In this document: piece by piece, positions 52,161 to 61,175 of the stretch
Position numbering within the stretch: position 1 is the stretch's first letter
Layout: each line of letters starts with the position of its first letter
Assembly: GCF_946151055.1 (NCBI RefSeq)
Contig: NZ_CAMGYZ010000015.1
Coordinates: 1-64,000, forward strand
Reading direction: 5' to 3'
Source: Bacillus sp. Marseille-Q3570
GTDB lineage: Bacteria > Bacillota > Bacilli > Bacillales > Fictibacillaceae
DNA length: 64,000 bases
Notes under the pieces: model-generated
What the model saw: only the letters and a program-made list of their open reading frames with translations
Database searches by the model: none
What the model was told of the DNA's origin: nothing
Position numbers and translations under genes: made by a program

Positions 52161-53102
52161 TCATCTTCTTGACTTTATTCCTCTTGATACATCCAGTAAT
52201 CCTGCTCCGATCGTTTCACGGTCGAAATCCATTTTTACTGTATTATTGATAAGAAGGTTATATATTTCTTTTTCAGTCAGTTTACGATTCAACTTCTCTT
52301 CATACCCCTGGATCAATAGAGCTGCTGCCCCAGCTACATGAGGGGTAGCCATCGAAGTTCCTGATAATTCAGCATATCTTGTCCCTGTATAGGTTGATAA
52401 GATATTCACTCCTGGAGCAACCAGGTCAATTTCATCGTTCGTATTTGTAAAAGGTGCAGGTTTCCGATCCTCTGTCGTCGCTCCTACACATACCACTTCT
52501 GGATAGAAACCAGGATACGTATGGTCAAATGATTTTGAAATCTTATCACCTAAATTTCCTGCTGCACAAACCACAAGGATATTATTTGCAACGGCTCGTC
52601 TTACCGCAGAATGTAAACGAGGATCATGGACAGGTCCACCTAGAGACATTGAAATCACTCTAACCCGTTCTTTACCCGGTCCTTTCCAATTTATTGCGTA
52701 ATGTATGCCTCTGATCAAACTATCATAAGAACTTGTACCGTTCGAGCGTATGACTTTTAATATCAACAGGTTCGCTTCAGGCGCCACACCTGCGACTCCT
52801 TGGCCATTCAATTCTGCAGCGATTGTTCCAGCGACATGGGTACCGTGGAAATGATTATCCGAATAATTCCTCGGATCCCCATTATGATCTGAAGTAAAAT
52901 TCCTTCCCCCGATGATTCTATTTTTGAGATCAGGATGATTCGTTTGGCAGCCTGTATCCAAAACAGCTATGACAACACCCTTACCTTTATAACCAAGGTT
53001 CCACATCTTCTCTGCATTGATCATTTCAACACCATAGGGGATTTCCTGGGTGAATTCATTCTTGTTTCTTATCTTTGTGGGAAACAGTTGTAGGTCTGAC
53101 AT
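52161..53102 (-). CDS. ispA: Intracellular subtilisin (major intracellular serine protease)
   Basis: A 313-residue S8 protease without signal peptide. The N-terminus contains EIPYGVEMINAEKMWN; IPY is the inhibitory motif of intracellular subtilisins. Catalytic triad: Asp49 in VIAVLDTGCQ, His86 in NHFHGTHVAG and Ser250 in ELSGTSMATPH; oxyanion Asn183 in CAAGN. It is full length. ISPs degrade cytoplasmic protein during stationary phase and sporulation. It is transcribed alone. Confidence 0.87.
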   Translation of the reverse strand: MSDLQLFPTKIRNKNEFTQEIPYGVEMINAEKMWNLGYKGKGVVIAVLDTGCQTNHPDLKNRIIGGRNFTSDHNGDPRNYSDNHFHGTHVAGTIAAELNGQGVAGVAPEANLLILKVIRSNGTSSYDSLIRGIHYAINWKGPGKERVRVISMSLGGPVHDPRLHSAVRRAVANNILVVCAAGNLGDKISKSFDHTYPGFYPEVVCVGATTEDRKPAPFTNTNDEIDLVAPGVNILSTYTGTRYAELSGTSMATPHVAGAAALLIQGYEEKLNRKLTEKEIYNLLINNTVKMDFDRETIGAGLLDVSRGIKSRR

Positions 53103-53202
53103 GCATTTATCTCCTTTTCACTTAAATCACAATCTCTTATTCTTAGTAGATTCAAGTGAAAGGGTATTGGTATAGGGAGTTGTCCCAATAAATGCAAAAA
53201 AG

Positions 53203-53263
53203 GGGCTGACCCATAAGTGTCTTGATATTCCTAATAAATATGACACTTTGTTAAAGGATCAAC
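53203..53263 (-). terminator. Long hairpin behind the egtB-like gene
   Basis: GGGGCTGACCC and GGATCAACCC pair at the base, and AGTGTC pairs with GACACT inside; the minus strand has a T run. It lies 9 bp after the stop at 53272. Confidence 0.65.
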
Positions 53264-53271
53264 CCATATTT

Positions 53272-54537
53272 TTATTCATCTCGAGCCAGTCGTATTCCAC
53301 TGTATTGCCACCGTTTATCAGGATGGAAAAAGTTACGGTATGAGTGTCTCACATGGGTAGAATGGGTTGTACAAGACCCTCCTCTGAGCACCATTTGATT
53401 ACACATGAATTTTGCATTGTATTCACCTAACGTACCTTCAAGCGGCTTCGATCCAGGGTAAAGCGTGTAAGGGCTGGATGTCCACTCCCATACATCACCG
53501 AAAACCTTATACATTTGATTGCACGAGTGATAATCGCGATCAGGATGAAACATCTTATTATCGGCAAAGTTTCCATCAATTTCAACGTTTTTCATCGCAT
53601 GCTCCCATTCGGTCTCTGTAGGCAACCGTTTTCCCGACCACCTTGCAAAGGCATCTGCTTCATAAAAACTGATATGGGTGACTGGTTCATCAAGTTCCAC
53701 CTTCTTCATCCCAGATAGCGTGAATGTGTACCAGCTTCCATCTATGTTCTCCCAATACAATGGGGCTTCCCATTGGTCGTCTTTTATTTTCGTCCAGCCT
53801 TCTGATAACCAAAATGCCGGTTCTTGATATCCACCATCTTCTATGAAGTCTAGATATTCCCCATTTGTCACTGGCCGATTTGCAATTGCGTAGGCGTCCA
53901 GCCAGGATTTATGTCTCGGTCTTTCATTATCAAATGAAAACCCTTCATCAGAATAGCCAGTTTCAACAACCCCTTCTTGAAATGTGATCCAATCCATTTC
54001 TGGCAGAGAAGAACCTGGTTCGTTTCTTTTATCATGATAGATCGGTTTTAAGGGGTTTATGGAAAAATTATATTTGATATCTGTGACAAGGAGTTCCTGG
54101 TGTTGCTGTTCGTGATGTAATCCGATTTCAAGGATCGGTGCTATTTCTTCCAACGTATTTTCATGACAGTTGTCTAAGAAGTTAAACATGCTTTTATCTA
54201 CATGTTGTCTGTATTCGATGATTTCTCTAACAGATGGCCTGGAAAGCAGGCCTCTTGCATGCCTTGGGTATGGTTTACCATGTGTCTCATAATAGGAATT
54301 GAATAAGTAGTCGAATGTTTCATTGAATCGAATGTACGTTGAATGATAAGGAATGAGAATGAACGTTTCGAAAAACCAGGTCGTATGGGCAAGATGCCAC
54401 TTTGGGGGACTGACATCAGGAATCGATTGAACGACAAAATCTTCTGGTTCTAATGGCGCTATGATTTGTTCTGAAAATGCTCTGATCTGTTGGTAGCTTT
54501 TCAACAATAAAGTGGATTTTTGTTCAGTAATGGACAA
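53272..54537 (-). CDS. egtB: EgtB/OvoA-type sulfoxide synthase
   Basis: A 421-residue two-domain enzyme. The N-terminal DinB-like domain carries the iron ligands: HLAHTTWFFETF (about residue 48) and the HxxxHxE motif HHEQQHQELL (about 141-150). The C-terminal FGE-sulfatase (C-lectin) domain has FDNERPRHKSWLDAYAIANR, PVTHISFYEADAFARWSGKR and LPTETEWEHAMKN. It catalyses O2-dependent C-S bond formation on the histidine betaine in ergothioneine synthesis, or on histidine itself (OvoA). No EgtD methyltransferase or EgtC/E is beside it. TTG start at 54537, AGGAG eight bases upstream. Confidence 0.83.
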   Translation of the reverse strand: MSITEQKSTLLLKSYQQIRAFSEQIIAPLEPEDFVVQSIPDVSPPKWHLAHTTWFFETFILIPYHSTYIRFNETFDYLFNSYYETHGKPYPRHARGLLSRPSVREIIEYRQHVDKSMFNFLDNCHENTLEEIAPILEIGLHHEQQHQELLVTDIKYNFSINPLKPIYHDKRNEPGSSLPEMDWITFQEGVVETGYSDEGFSFDNERPRHKSWLDAYAIANRPVTNGEYLDFIEDGGYQEPAFWLSEGWTKIKDDQWEAPLYWENIDGSWYTFTLSGMKKVELDEPVTHISFYEADAFARWSGKRLPTETEWEHAMKNVEIDGNFADNKMFHPDRDYHSCNQMYKVFGDVWEWTSSPYTLYPGSKPLEGTLGEYNAKFMCNQMVLRGGSCTTHSTHVRHSYRNFFHPDKRWQYSGIRLARDE

Positions 54538-54627
54538 TGGGTTCGCTCCTCTCTTGACTACATCTATTTTCTATTTTGACTCTTCCCCTCCTCCTCCAGC
54601 AGCAAACCTACTCTTAAAAAAACAAAA

Positions 54628-54649
54628 AAGCTGGCAATTGCCAGCTTTG
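54628..54649 (-). terminator. Palindromic terminator
   Basis: AAAGCTGGCAATTGCCAGCTTT is a perfect 22-bp palindrome, given here as halves AAAGCTGGCAA and TTGCCAGCTTT. Minus-strand T run follows. It ends the small gene at 54661. Confidence 0.85.
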
Positions 54650-54660
54650 CAGTATGATGT

Positions 54661-54804
54661 CTATCGTTCTTTTTCTTTATTTTCCTGTTTCTCTAGATCA
54701 ATCGGTTCATCTCTTGCAAATTCTTCCCTTGCAATTTTAGAGCCTTTAGGTGGACGGTTGATCGTCCCTTGCCGCTTGTGATCGAAGTTTTTGCCTCTAC
54801 CCAC
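54661..54804 (-). CDS. Small basic hydrophilic protein, 47 aa
   Basis: GTG at 54804 behind GGAGG at nine bases opens a frame of 47 codons: MGRGKNFDHKRQGTINRPPK, then GSKIAREEFARDEPIDLEKQ and a lysine/glutamate tail. No cysteine or hydrophobic segment, so it is soluble and mostly disordered. A perfect palindromic terminator follows within 12 bp. Good translation signals make it a real gene. It resembles in style the small YfhD/YpzI-type proteins of spore formers, but I cannot assign a family. Confidence 0.7.
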   Translation of the reverse strand: MGRGKNFDHKRQGTINRPPKGSKIAREEFARDEPIDLEKQENKEKER

Positions 54805-54902
54805 TCTTCAAACCTCCTTTAAGGTGAACAAGAATGTCTTCACCATTTATTAAAAGGATAGCCTAAAGGAGTGTTTTTTACTCGGAGTTGCAGACGGATT
54901 TA

Positions 54903-56384
54903 TCAACCAGTATAAGCGGCTTTATGTTGATTCACTAAGAAGGAATGACATTCATCGGCAACTTCTCTGCCTTCGCGGATCGCCCAAACGACCAGACTTT
55001 GACCGCGTCTTGCATCTCCCGCAGCGAATACACCTTCTTGATTAGTCATATAACTGGATTTTTCCGTCCAAATCAGACCTCTGTCTGTCTTCTTCAAATT
55101 GAATTGATCCAAGAAATCTTTTTCTGGTCCAGTAAAACCGATGGCAATCAGCACGAGTTGCGCATCCCATTCCTTTTCTGTTCCAGGGATTTCTTGCGTA
55201 ATGATTTTCCCATCCACTAATTCCTTCTTGACTTGAACTGTTTGAAGAGACTTGAGTGAACCATCATCGGCAGTCTCGAAGCGCTTCGTCAAAATTTCAT
55301 ATTCCCTTGGGTCTTTCTTGTATTTTTTGTATGCTTCTTCGTACGCGTATTCCAAAGAAAAGGTTAACGGAAAATGTGGCCAAGGATTATCTTCTGTCCG
55401 ATCCTTCGGCTGTTCCGGATGTTTACCGAACTGTACGACACTTTTACAATTTTGGCGTAATGCCGTTGCTACACAGTCTGCACCGGTATCCCCTCCACCA
55501 ATGACGATGACGTCTTTCCCTTCTGCAGAAATCGGGAATTCAGATCCTTCGTTGAAGGCTTTCGTCGAACTTGTTAAATAGTCCATTGCAAAGTGAACGC
55601 CTTTACTTTCCCGTTTCTCAATCGGTAGATCACGAGGCTGCTGTGCACCTGTACAGACAATGACAGCATCATAATCTTTTGTAAGCTGTTCACGGCTGAT
55701 ATCGACGCCGATTTCCGTATTTAGCTTGAATTCGATCCCTTCTTCTTTCAAAAGGTTGACTCTACGTTCTACAGTCTCTTTTTCAAGCTTCATATTCGGG
55801 ATTCCATACATGAGCAACCCGCCAGCACGATCGTCCCTTTCATAAACAGTCACCCAATGACCGGCTTTATTTAATTGGTCCGCTGCAGCTAACCCTGCTG
55901 GTCCAGAGCCGACGATTGCAACTTTCTTTCCCGTTCTGTGGGTTGGAGGTTCTGGTTGGACCCAACCGTTGTCGAAGCCGCGTTCAATGATTTCATTCTC
56001 AATCGACTTGATTGTCACCGGGTCGCTGTTAATTGCGAGTGTACATGATCCTTCACACGGTGCTGGACATACTCTTCCGGTGAATTCCGGGAAGTTGTTG
56101 GTTTCATCCAACCGAGCGAGTGCTTGTTTCCACTTTCCTTGATACACAAGTTCATTGAATTCTGGAATCAAATTATTGATCGGACACCCGATTGCAGAAC
56201 GCCCCCATTCTGCTCCTGTATGACAAAACGGTGTGCCACAGTCCATGCACCGGGCACTTTGTTCTTTCATATCTTTTTCAGAATGCCGAAGGGTATATTC
56301 TTCCCAATCCTTCGTCCTCGTCAATGGATTACGCTCTGGATTTTTCTTCCGAGGATACGTCAGGAATCCTTTTACTTTACTCAT
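54903..56384 (-). CDS. gltB: Glutamate synthase small subunit (NADPH)
   Basis: A 493-residue flavoprotein. N-terminal cysteine motifs for the two Fe4S4 clusters: CMDCGTPFCHTG, CPINNLIPEF and CPAPCEGSC (about residues 39-110). FAD motif VAIVGSGPAGLAAADQL (about 146), NADPH motif VIVIGGGDTGADCVAT (about 284), and C-terminal FAAGDARRGQSLVVWAIREG. It feeds electrons from NADPH to the large subunit GltA. AAGGAGG before the ATG at 56384 fixes the start. A hairpin separates it from gltA. Confidence 0.93.
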   Translation of the reverse strand: MSKVKGFLTYPRKKNPERNPLTRTKDWEEYTLRHSEKDMKEQSARCMDCGTPFCHTGAEWGRSAIGCPINNLIPEFNELVYQGKWKQALARLDETNNFPEFTGRVCPAPCEGSCTLAINSDPVTIKSIENEIIERGFDNGWVQPEPPTHRTGKKVAIVGSGPAGLAAADQLNKAGHWVTVYERDDRAGGLLMYGIPNMKLEKETVERRVNLLKEEGIEFKLNTEIGVDISREQLTKDYDAVIVCTGAQQPRDLPIEKRESKGVHFAMDYLTSSTKAFNEGSEFPISAEGKDVIVIGGGDTGADCVATALRQNCKSVVQFGKHPEQPKDRTEDNPWPHFPLTFSLEYAYEEAYKKYKKDPREYEILTKRFETADDGSLKSLQTVQVKKELVDGKIITQEIPGTEKEWDAQLVLIAIGFTGPEKDFLDQFNLKKTDRGLIWTEKSSYMTNQEGVFAAGDARRGQSLVVWAIREGREVADECHSFLVNQHKAAYTG

Positions 56385-56425
56385 CTCAACCCCTCCTTTT
56401 ATTTTTAACACCTGATTTTAAAGGT

Positions 56426-56458
56426 AAGAGGCTGACCAATCTTCTGGCCAGACCCCTT
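56426..56458 (-). promoter_or_regulatory. Hairpin between gltA and gltB
   Basis: AAGAGGCTGACCA (56426-56438) and TGGCCAGACCCCTT (56445-56458) form a 12-13 bp imperfect stem directly after the gltA stop. No T run follows on the minus strand, so it is more likely an RNA-stability or partial-termination element that sets the ratio of the two subunits. Confidence 0.55.
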
Positions 56459-56462
56459 TTGT

Positions 56463-59400
56463 TTAATTCGGTATTTTTGCGATCTTTTCACGATCGTTCT
56501 CATTTTCAGTGAGTGTACGTTTGAATTCTTCAGGAATGATCTTCACGAAATGGGAAACAGTCTCATTCCAATTGCTGAGCAATTGTTTCGCTCTCTTGCT
56601 GCCAGTATATTGAACATGTCTGAGAAGCATTGCATGGATATTTTGGATTTCATCATAATCCTCGAGTTTTTCAAACAATACCATTTCGCGGTTACATTGC
56701 CTCTTGACAGATCTTTGGTCAGGATTCCAGATATACGCGATACCGCCAGACATACCAGCAGCAAAGTTTTTCCCTATCGATCCTAGTACAATGACTTTAC
56801 CACCTGTCATATATTCACAGCCATTATCGCCTAAGCCTTCAACAACCGCATGGACACCACTGTTCCGTACCGCGAAACGTTCACCTGCAGAACCGTTGAT
56901 ATAGACTTCACCATCAGTAGCGCCAAACAATGAAACATTACCAATGATCACTTCTTCCATTTGGCGGACAATCGATTTTGAACTTGGAGCGACAATGATC
57001 TTTCCACCTGATAGTCCTTTACCGACATAGTCATTCGCATCTCCGTTGACTCTCAACGTAATTCCCTTTGGAACGAACGCGCCGAAACTTTGTCCCGCCG
57101 ATCCATTGAAAGTGAGATCGATTGTATCTTCAGGCAGTCCTTTACCGCCATATCGTTTCGTAACTTCATAACCCAAACGCGTCCCGACTGCTCTGTCTGT
57201 ATTACGTATCGGCAGTGTCAAGGAGATCGGTTTCTGATTGATGATGTTGTTTTCGACTGTTGGAATGATTTCAGCAAGATCAAGATGATTTTCATCATAT
57301 TCAGTCCGGTAAGGACGGTCCTTCTTCTTCCATTCTTCATCTGATTGGATCAGTAATGGTGAAAGATCCATCTGCTTCGCCTTTGGATGTTGATAGGATT
57401 TTTCATTCAGTTTCAGAAGGTCCGTCCTTCCGATCAATTCATCCAACGTTTTTACACCAAGCTGAGCCATTATTTCGCGAATTTCTTCAGCGATGAATCG
57501 CATATAATTCACGACATGTTCTGCTTCACCCATGAACTTTTTACGTAGTTCCGGGTTTTGTGTTGCGATCCCTACTGGACACGTATCAAGGTGACAAGCT
57601 CTCATTAAGATACATCCAAGTACGACAAGTGGTGCAGTTGAAAATCCATATTCCTCAGCACCAAGAAGCGCAGCTTTGACGACATCTTTCCCGGTCATCA
57701 ACTTACCATCTGTCTCAACGACTACTTTATCACGTAGATTGTTTAGTACGAGTGTCTGATGTGCCTCAGCCAGACCGAGTTCCCAGGGAAGTCCCGCATG
57801 GCGTATACTCGTTTTTGGAGAAGCGCCTGTTCCTCCTTCGTAACCACTAATGAGGATGACGTCTGCTTTTCCTTTTGCGACTCCTGCAGCTATTGTACCT
57901 ACCCCTGACTTCGCGACCAATTTAACACTGATCCGTGCATTTGGGTTAGCGTGCTTCAGGTCATAAATCAATTGGGACAAGTCCTCAATCGAGTAGATAT
58001 CATGATGTGGAGGTGGTGAAATCAAACCTACACCAGGCGTCGACTTACGAACTTCGGCAATCCACGGATGGACTTTTTTGCCTGGAAGGTGTCCCCCTTC
58101 CCCAGGCTTCGCTCCCTGTGCCATCTTGATTTGGATTTCATCCGCACTTGAGAGATAATGACTGTTTACTCCGAAACGTCCAGATGCAACCTGTTTGATT
58201 GCACTCTTTCGGATATCCCCATTCTTATCAGGGATGAACCGGTCAGGGTCTTCGCCACCTTCTCCCGAGTTACTTTTTCCTCCAATGCGGTTCATAGCGA
58301 CCGCTAAGATTTCATGGGCTTCTTTACTTAGTGAACCATATGACATTGCACCTGTTTTGAAACGTTTGAAAATCGCTTCAGCCGGCTCAACTTGTTCAAG
58401 CGGTATCGGTTCACTTTTTGTTTTTATATCCAATAGATCACGCAGGTACGTGATGCTTTCATTAGAAGCCAACTCAGAAAACCGTTCATAAAGCTCTTTA
58501 TTGTTGGTCCTGCAGGCATGCTGGAGTGTATGGATCGTTTCCGGATTGAAGGAATGATATTCTCCATTCTTTCTCCATTGCATCGCACCGCCTGATTCCA
58601 ATAGAAAATCTTTTTCAACGAATGCTTTTCTGTGCCGTTTCAAAGATTCTTCCGCAATCGTTTCCAAACCGATGCCGCTTAACTTCGAAGCAGTCCCCGC
58701 AAAATACTTGGCGATGACTCCTTCATCGATTCCGATCGCTTCAAAAGTTTGTGCTCCTCGATAACTTTGAATCGTTGAAATCCCCATTTTTGACATCACT
58801 TTGACAATTCCAGAAGTAGCAGCTTCTCTGTATCGTTCAACTGCTTCCTCGTAGTCATGATCAGTGATGTGTTCTTGACTGATCAAGTCTTCGATTGTGC
58901 GATAAGCAAGGTATGGATAGATCATGTCTGCACCGAATCCAATGAGCATTGAGAATTGATGGACATCTCGGGCTTCTGCTGTTTCTACAATAATGCTTGC
59001 TTTCGTACGTAACCCTTTACGGACAAGGAAATGGTGTAACCCACTCACCATGAGCAACGACGGAATCGGAACTTTATTTTCGTTCATGTCTCGATCCGTA
59101 AGTACAATCAATGGAGTGCCTTGAGCAATCGTGGCTTCGACTTTTTCGAAGATCTCTTCCAATCGCGACTCTAAGGAAGCTGCTCCTTTGTCTGCGGAGA
59201 AACAATAGGAAATTTTCTTCGAAAGGAAATCATTTCGTCCATTATGAATGATTTCTTCGTATTCTTGTTTACGTAGGATTGGTGTATAAAGTCTGATCCG
59301 TTTACAATGTTGTGGGCCTTCCTCCAATACATTACTCTTCGGTCCAAGGTAAGATGTAGTTGATGTAACACCTTTTTCCCGGATCGCATCAATCGGTGGA

Positions 59401-60980
59401 TTGGTTACTTGTGCGAATAATTGCTTGAAATAATTGAATAACAGTTGAGGCTTCTCGGACAATACAGCAAGAGGTGTATCATTCCCCATCGAACCGATCG
59501 GATCTTTCTGTTCATTGACCATCGGGACGATGTTTTTGGTAATCTCCTCATTCGTAAACCCGTGTGTAATCTGATAGGTTAATAGCTGATCATCTGACAA
59601 CCCTTCAAAACTCTGGTCATCGATGCGACCATTCAGTTGGACCAATGATTCATTCAGCCATTTTCTGTATGGGTGCTCAGTTGCGATTGAACGTTTTATA
59701 TCGTCATTCAATAATACTTCATGCTTTTCAAGGTCGATCAGAATCATTTCACCAGGGGCAAGACGCCCTTTCTGAGCAACTCTATCCTGTTCGACATCCA
59801 GTACGCCTACTTCTGATGAGAAGATGATCGTATTGTCATCTGTCAAATAATAACGGGCTGGACGTAGGCCATTTCGGTCGATAGAAGCACCGATCTGCCT
59901 GCCGTTCGTATAGGCAAGTGCTGTAGGACCATCCCATGGTTCCATGATACAGCTTAAATATTCAAAACAAGCCCGCTCAGGATCTTTCATCTGTTCATTG
60001 AAATCCCATGCTTCAGGCACCATCAACATAGCCGTATGGGAAATCGACCTTCCATTCATCACCAGGTACTCGAAAGCCTGGTCGAGCATACCTGAATCGC
60101 TGCCCTCAGTTGAAATGACAGGAAGAAGCTCTTTGTGTCTTTCTCCGAACACATTGGATACAGCAGTGCTTTCCCTTGCTTTCATCCAATTCACATTGCC
60201 GGTGATGGTATTGATTTCACCGTTATGCATGATCATTCTGTTCGGATGTGCTCTTTCCCACGAAGGAAACGTATTCGTACTATATCTTGAATGGACCATG
60301 CCGAACATCGACGTACAAGCTGGGTCATCAAGATCAAGGTAGAATTGATCCAATTGGTAGGATGTGAGCATACCTTTATAAACAATGGTACTTGGTGACA
60401 GGCTAGCAATGTAAAATGGGCCCTCTTGTACATCTGTTTCATCAACGACACGTTTTTCAATAATCCTACGAATTAGATATAGACGTTGTTCGAACTTTTG
60501 AACCGAGCGGATATCATCTGGTCGTTTAATGAAGATTTGACGAATAAAAGGCATCGTTTGTCTAGAGGTTGACGTAACGATTTCTTCATTTACAGGGACC
60601 GTCCTCCAACCGATCAATTGGAGGTTTTCTTCTTCTGCAATTTCTTCAATAAGACTTTCAATCTGGCTCCGTACCTTCTGCTCTTGCGGAAGGAACAACA
60701 TACCGACAGCATATTCTCCTTGTTTCGGCAGGAAATTGTTCCATTTTTTTCTGAATAGCTGATCTGGTATTTGTACCATGATTCCAGCTCCGTCCCCAGA
60801 GTCTGGGTCTGACCCCTGGCCACCTCTATGCTCAAGTCGACAAAGCATTGTAATAGCATCTTTAATTGTTTGATGTGTAGCTACCCCATCAACTTTTGCG
60901 ACAAATCCGATTCCACAAGCATCACTCTCAAAATCAGGATCATATAATCCTTGTTTTTGTGGAAGACCAGTTCGAATCAT
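56463..60980 (-). CDS. gltA: Glutamate synthase large subunit
   Basis: A 1505-residue enzyme. The N-terminal glutaminase domain is of the Ntn type; the propeptide ends before Cys22 (DACGIGFVAK). The central and FMN domains include SGEGGEDPDRF and GQGAKPGEGGHLPG-type blocks (KMAQGAKPGEGGHLPGKK), and GYEGGTGASPKTSIRHAGLP binds FMN. The Fe3S4 cysteines are CILMRACHLDTCP. The C-terminal 250 residues form the beta-helix with repeated GxxGG and AG runs (GSAGQSFGAFVPKG). With GltB it makes two glutamates from glutamine and 2-oxoglutarate. It is activated by the divergent GltC. Confidence 0.93.
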   Translation of the reverse strand: MIRTGLPQKQGLYDPDFESDACGIGFVAKVDGVATHQTIKDAITMLCRLEHRGGQGSDPDSGDGAGIMVQIPDQLFRKKWNNFLPKQGEYAVGMLFLPQEQKVRSQIESLIEEIAEEENLQLIGWRTVPVNEEIVTSTSRQTMPFIRQIFIKRPDDIRSVQKFEQRLYLIRRIIEKRVVDETDVQEGPFYIASLSPSTIVYKGMLTSYQLDQFYLDLDDPACTSMFGMVHSRYSTNTFPSWERAHPNRMIMHNGEINTITGNVNWMKARESTAVSNVFGERHKELLPVISTEGSDSGMLDQAFEYLVMNGRSISHTAMLMVPEAWDFNEQMKDPERACFEYLSCIMEPWDGPTALAYTNGRQIGASIDRNGLRPARYYLTDDNTIIFSSEVGVLDVEQDRVAQKGRLAPGEMILIDLEKHEVLLNDDIKRSIATEHPYRKWLNESLVQLNGRIDDQSFEGLSDDQLLTYQITHGFTNEEITKNIVPMVNEQKDPIGSMGNDTPLAVLSEKPQLLFNYFKQLFAQVTNPPIDAIREKGVTSTTSYLGPKSNVLEEGPQHCKRIRLYTPILRKQEYEEIIHNGRNDFLSKKISYCFSADKGAASLESRLEEIFEKVEATIAQGTPLIVLTDRDMNENKVPIPSLLMVSGLHHFLVRKGLRTKASIIVETAEARDVHQFSMLIGFGADMIYPYLAYRTIEDLISQEHITDHDYEEAVERYREAATSGIVKVMSKMGISTIQSYRGAQTFEAIGIDEGVIAKYFAGTASKLSGIGLETIAEESLKRHRKAFVEKDFLLESGGAMQWRKNGEYHSFNPETIHTLQHACRTNNKELYERFSELASNESITYLRDLLDIKTKSEPIPLEQVEPAEAIFKRFKTGAMSYGSLSKEAHEILAVAMNRIGGKSNSGEGGEDPDRFIPDKNGDIRKSAIKQVASGRFGVNSHYLSSADEIQIKMAQGAKPGEGGHLPGKKVHPWIAEVRKSTPGVGLISPPPHHDIYSIEDLSQLIYDLKHANPNARISVKLVAKSGVGTIAAGVAKGKADVILISGYEGGTGASPKTSIRHAGLPWELGLAEAHQTLVLNNLRDKVVVETDGKLMTGKDVVKAALLGAEEYGFSTAPLVVLGCILMRACHLDTCPVGIATQNPELRKKFMGEAEHVVNYMRFIAEEIREIMAQLGVKTLDELIGRTDLLKLNEKSYQHPKAKQMDLSPLLIQSDEEWKKKDRPYRTEYDENHLDLAEIIPTVENNIINQKPISLTLPIRNTDRAVGTRLGYEVTKRYGGKGLPEDTIDLTFNGSAGQSFGAFVPKGITLRVNGDANDYVGKGLSGGKIIVAPSSKSIVRQMEEVIIGNVSLFGATDGEVYINGSAGERFAVRNSGVHAVVEGLGDNGCEYMTGGKVIVLGSIGKNFAAGMSGGIAYIWNPDQRSVKRQCNREMVLFEKLEDYDEIQNIHAMLLRHVQYTGSKRAKQLLSNWNETVSHFVKIIPEEFKRTLTENENDREKIAKIPN

Positions 60981-61081
60981 AGTATCACCCCATCTGCATT
61001 TATTTTAATGTTAGGTATCTATACCCGATAATTCATTGTTTTTCCACTATTCATTTCGAAAATTTCTGACAAAAAGGTTTG

Positions 61082-61115
61082 TTTTCATATTAGGGGTTTT
61101 CTGTTATGCTTTCAA
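61082..61115. promoter_or_regulatory. Overlapping divergent promoters of gltA and gltC
   Basis: Plus strand (gltC): TTTTCA (61082-61087) and TATGCT (61105-61110), 17 bp apart. Minus strand (gltA): TTGAAA (61115-61110) and TAATAT (61092-61087), also 17 bp apart. The two promoters occupy the same 34 bp face to face, as in B. subtilis, so one can be used only at the other's expense. Confidence 0.7.
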
Positions 61116-61136
61116 TATATAAATTCGATAGAATTG

Positions 61137-61151
61137 ATCTCATTTTGAGAT
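61137..61151. promoter_or_regulatory. GltC box
   Basis: ATCTCATTTTGAGAT is a perfect dyad (ATCTC-N5-GAGAT) like the GltC Box I of B. subtilis. It lies about 22 bp upstream of the gltA -35 element and just after the gltC start site, where GltC can activate gltA and repress its own gene. Confidence 0.8.
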
Positions 61152-61175
61152 CAAGCGCTTACAAGGGTTGATATG

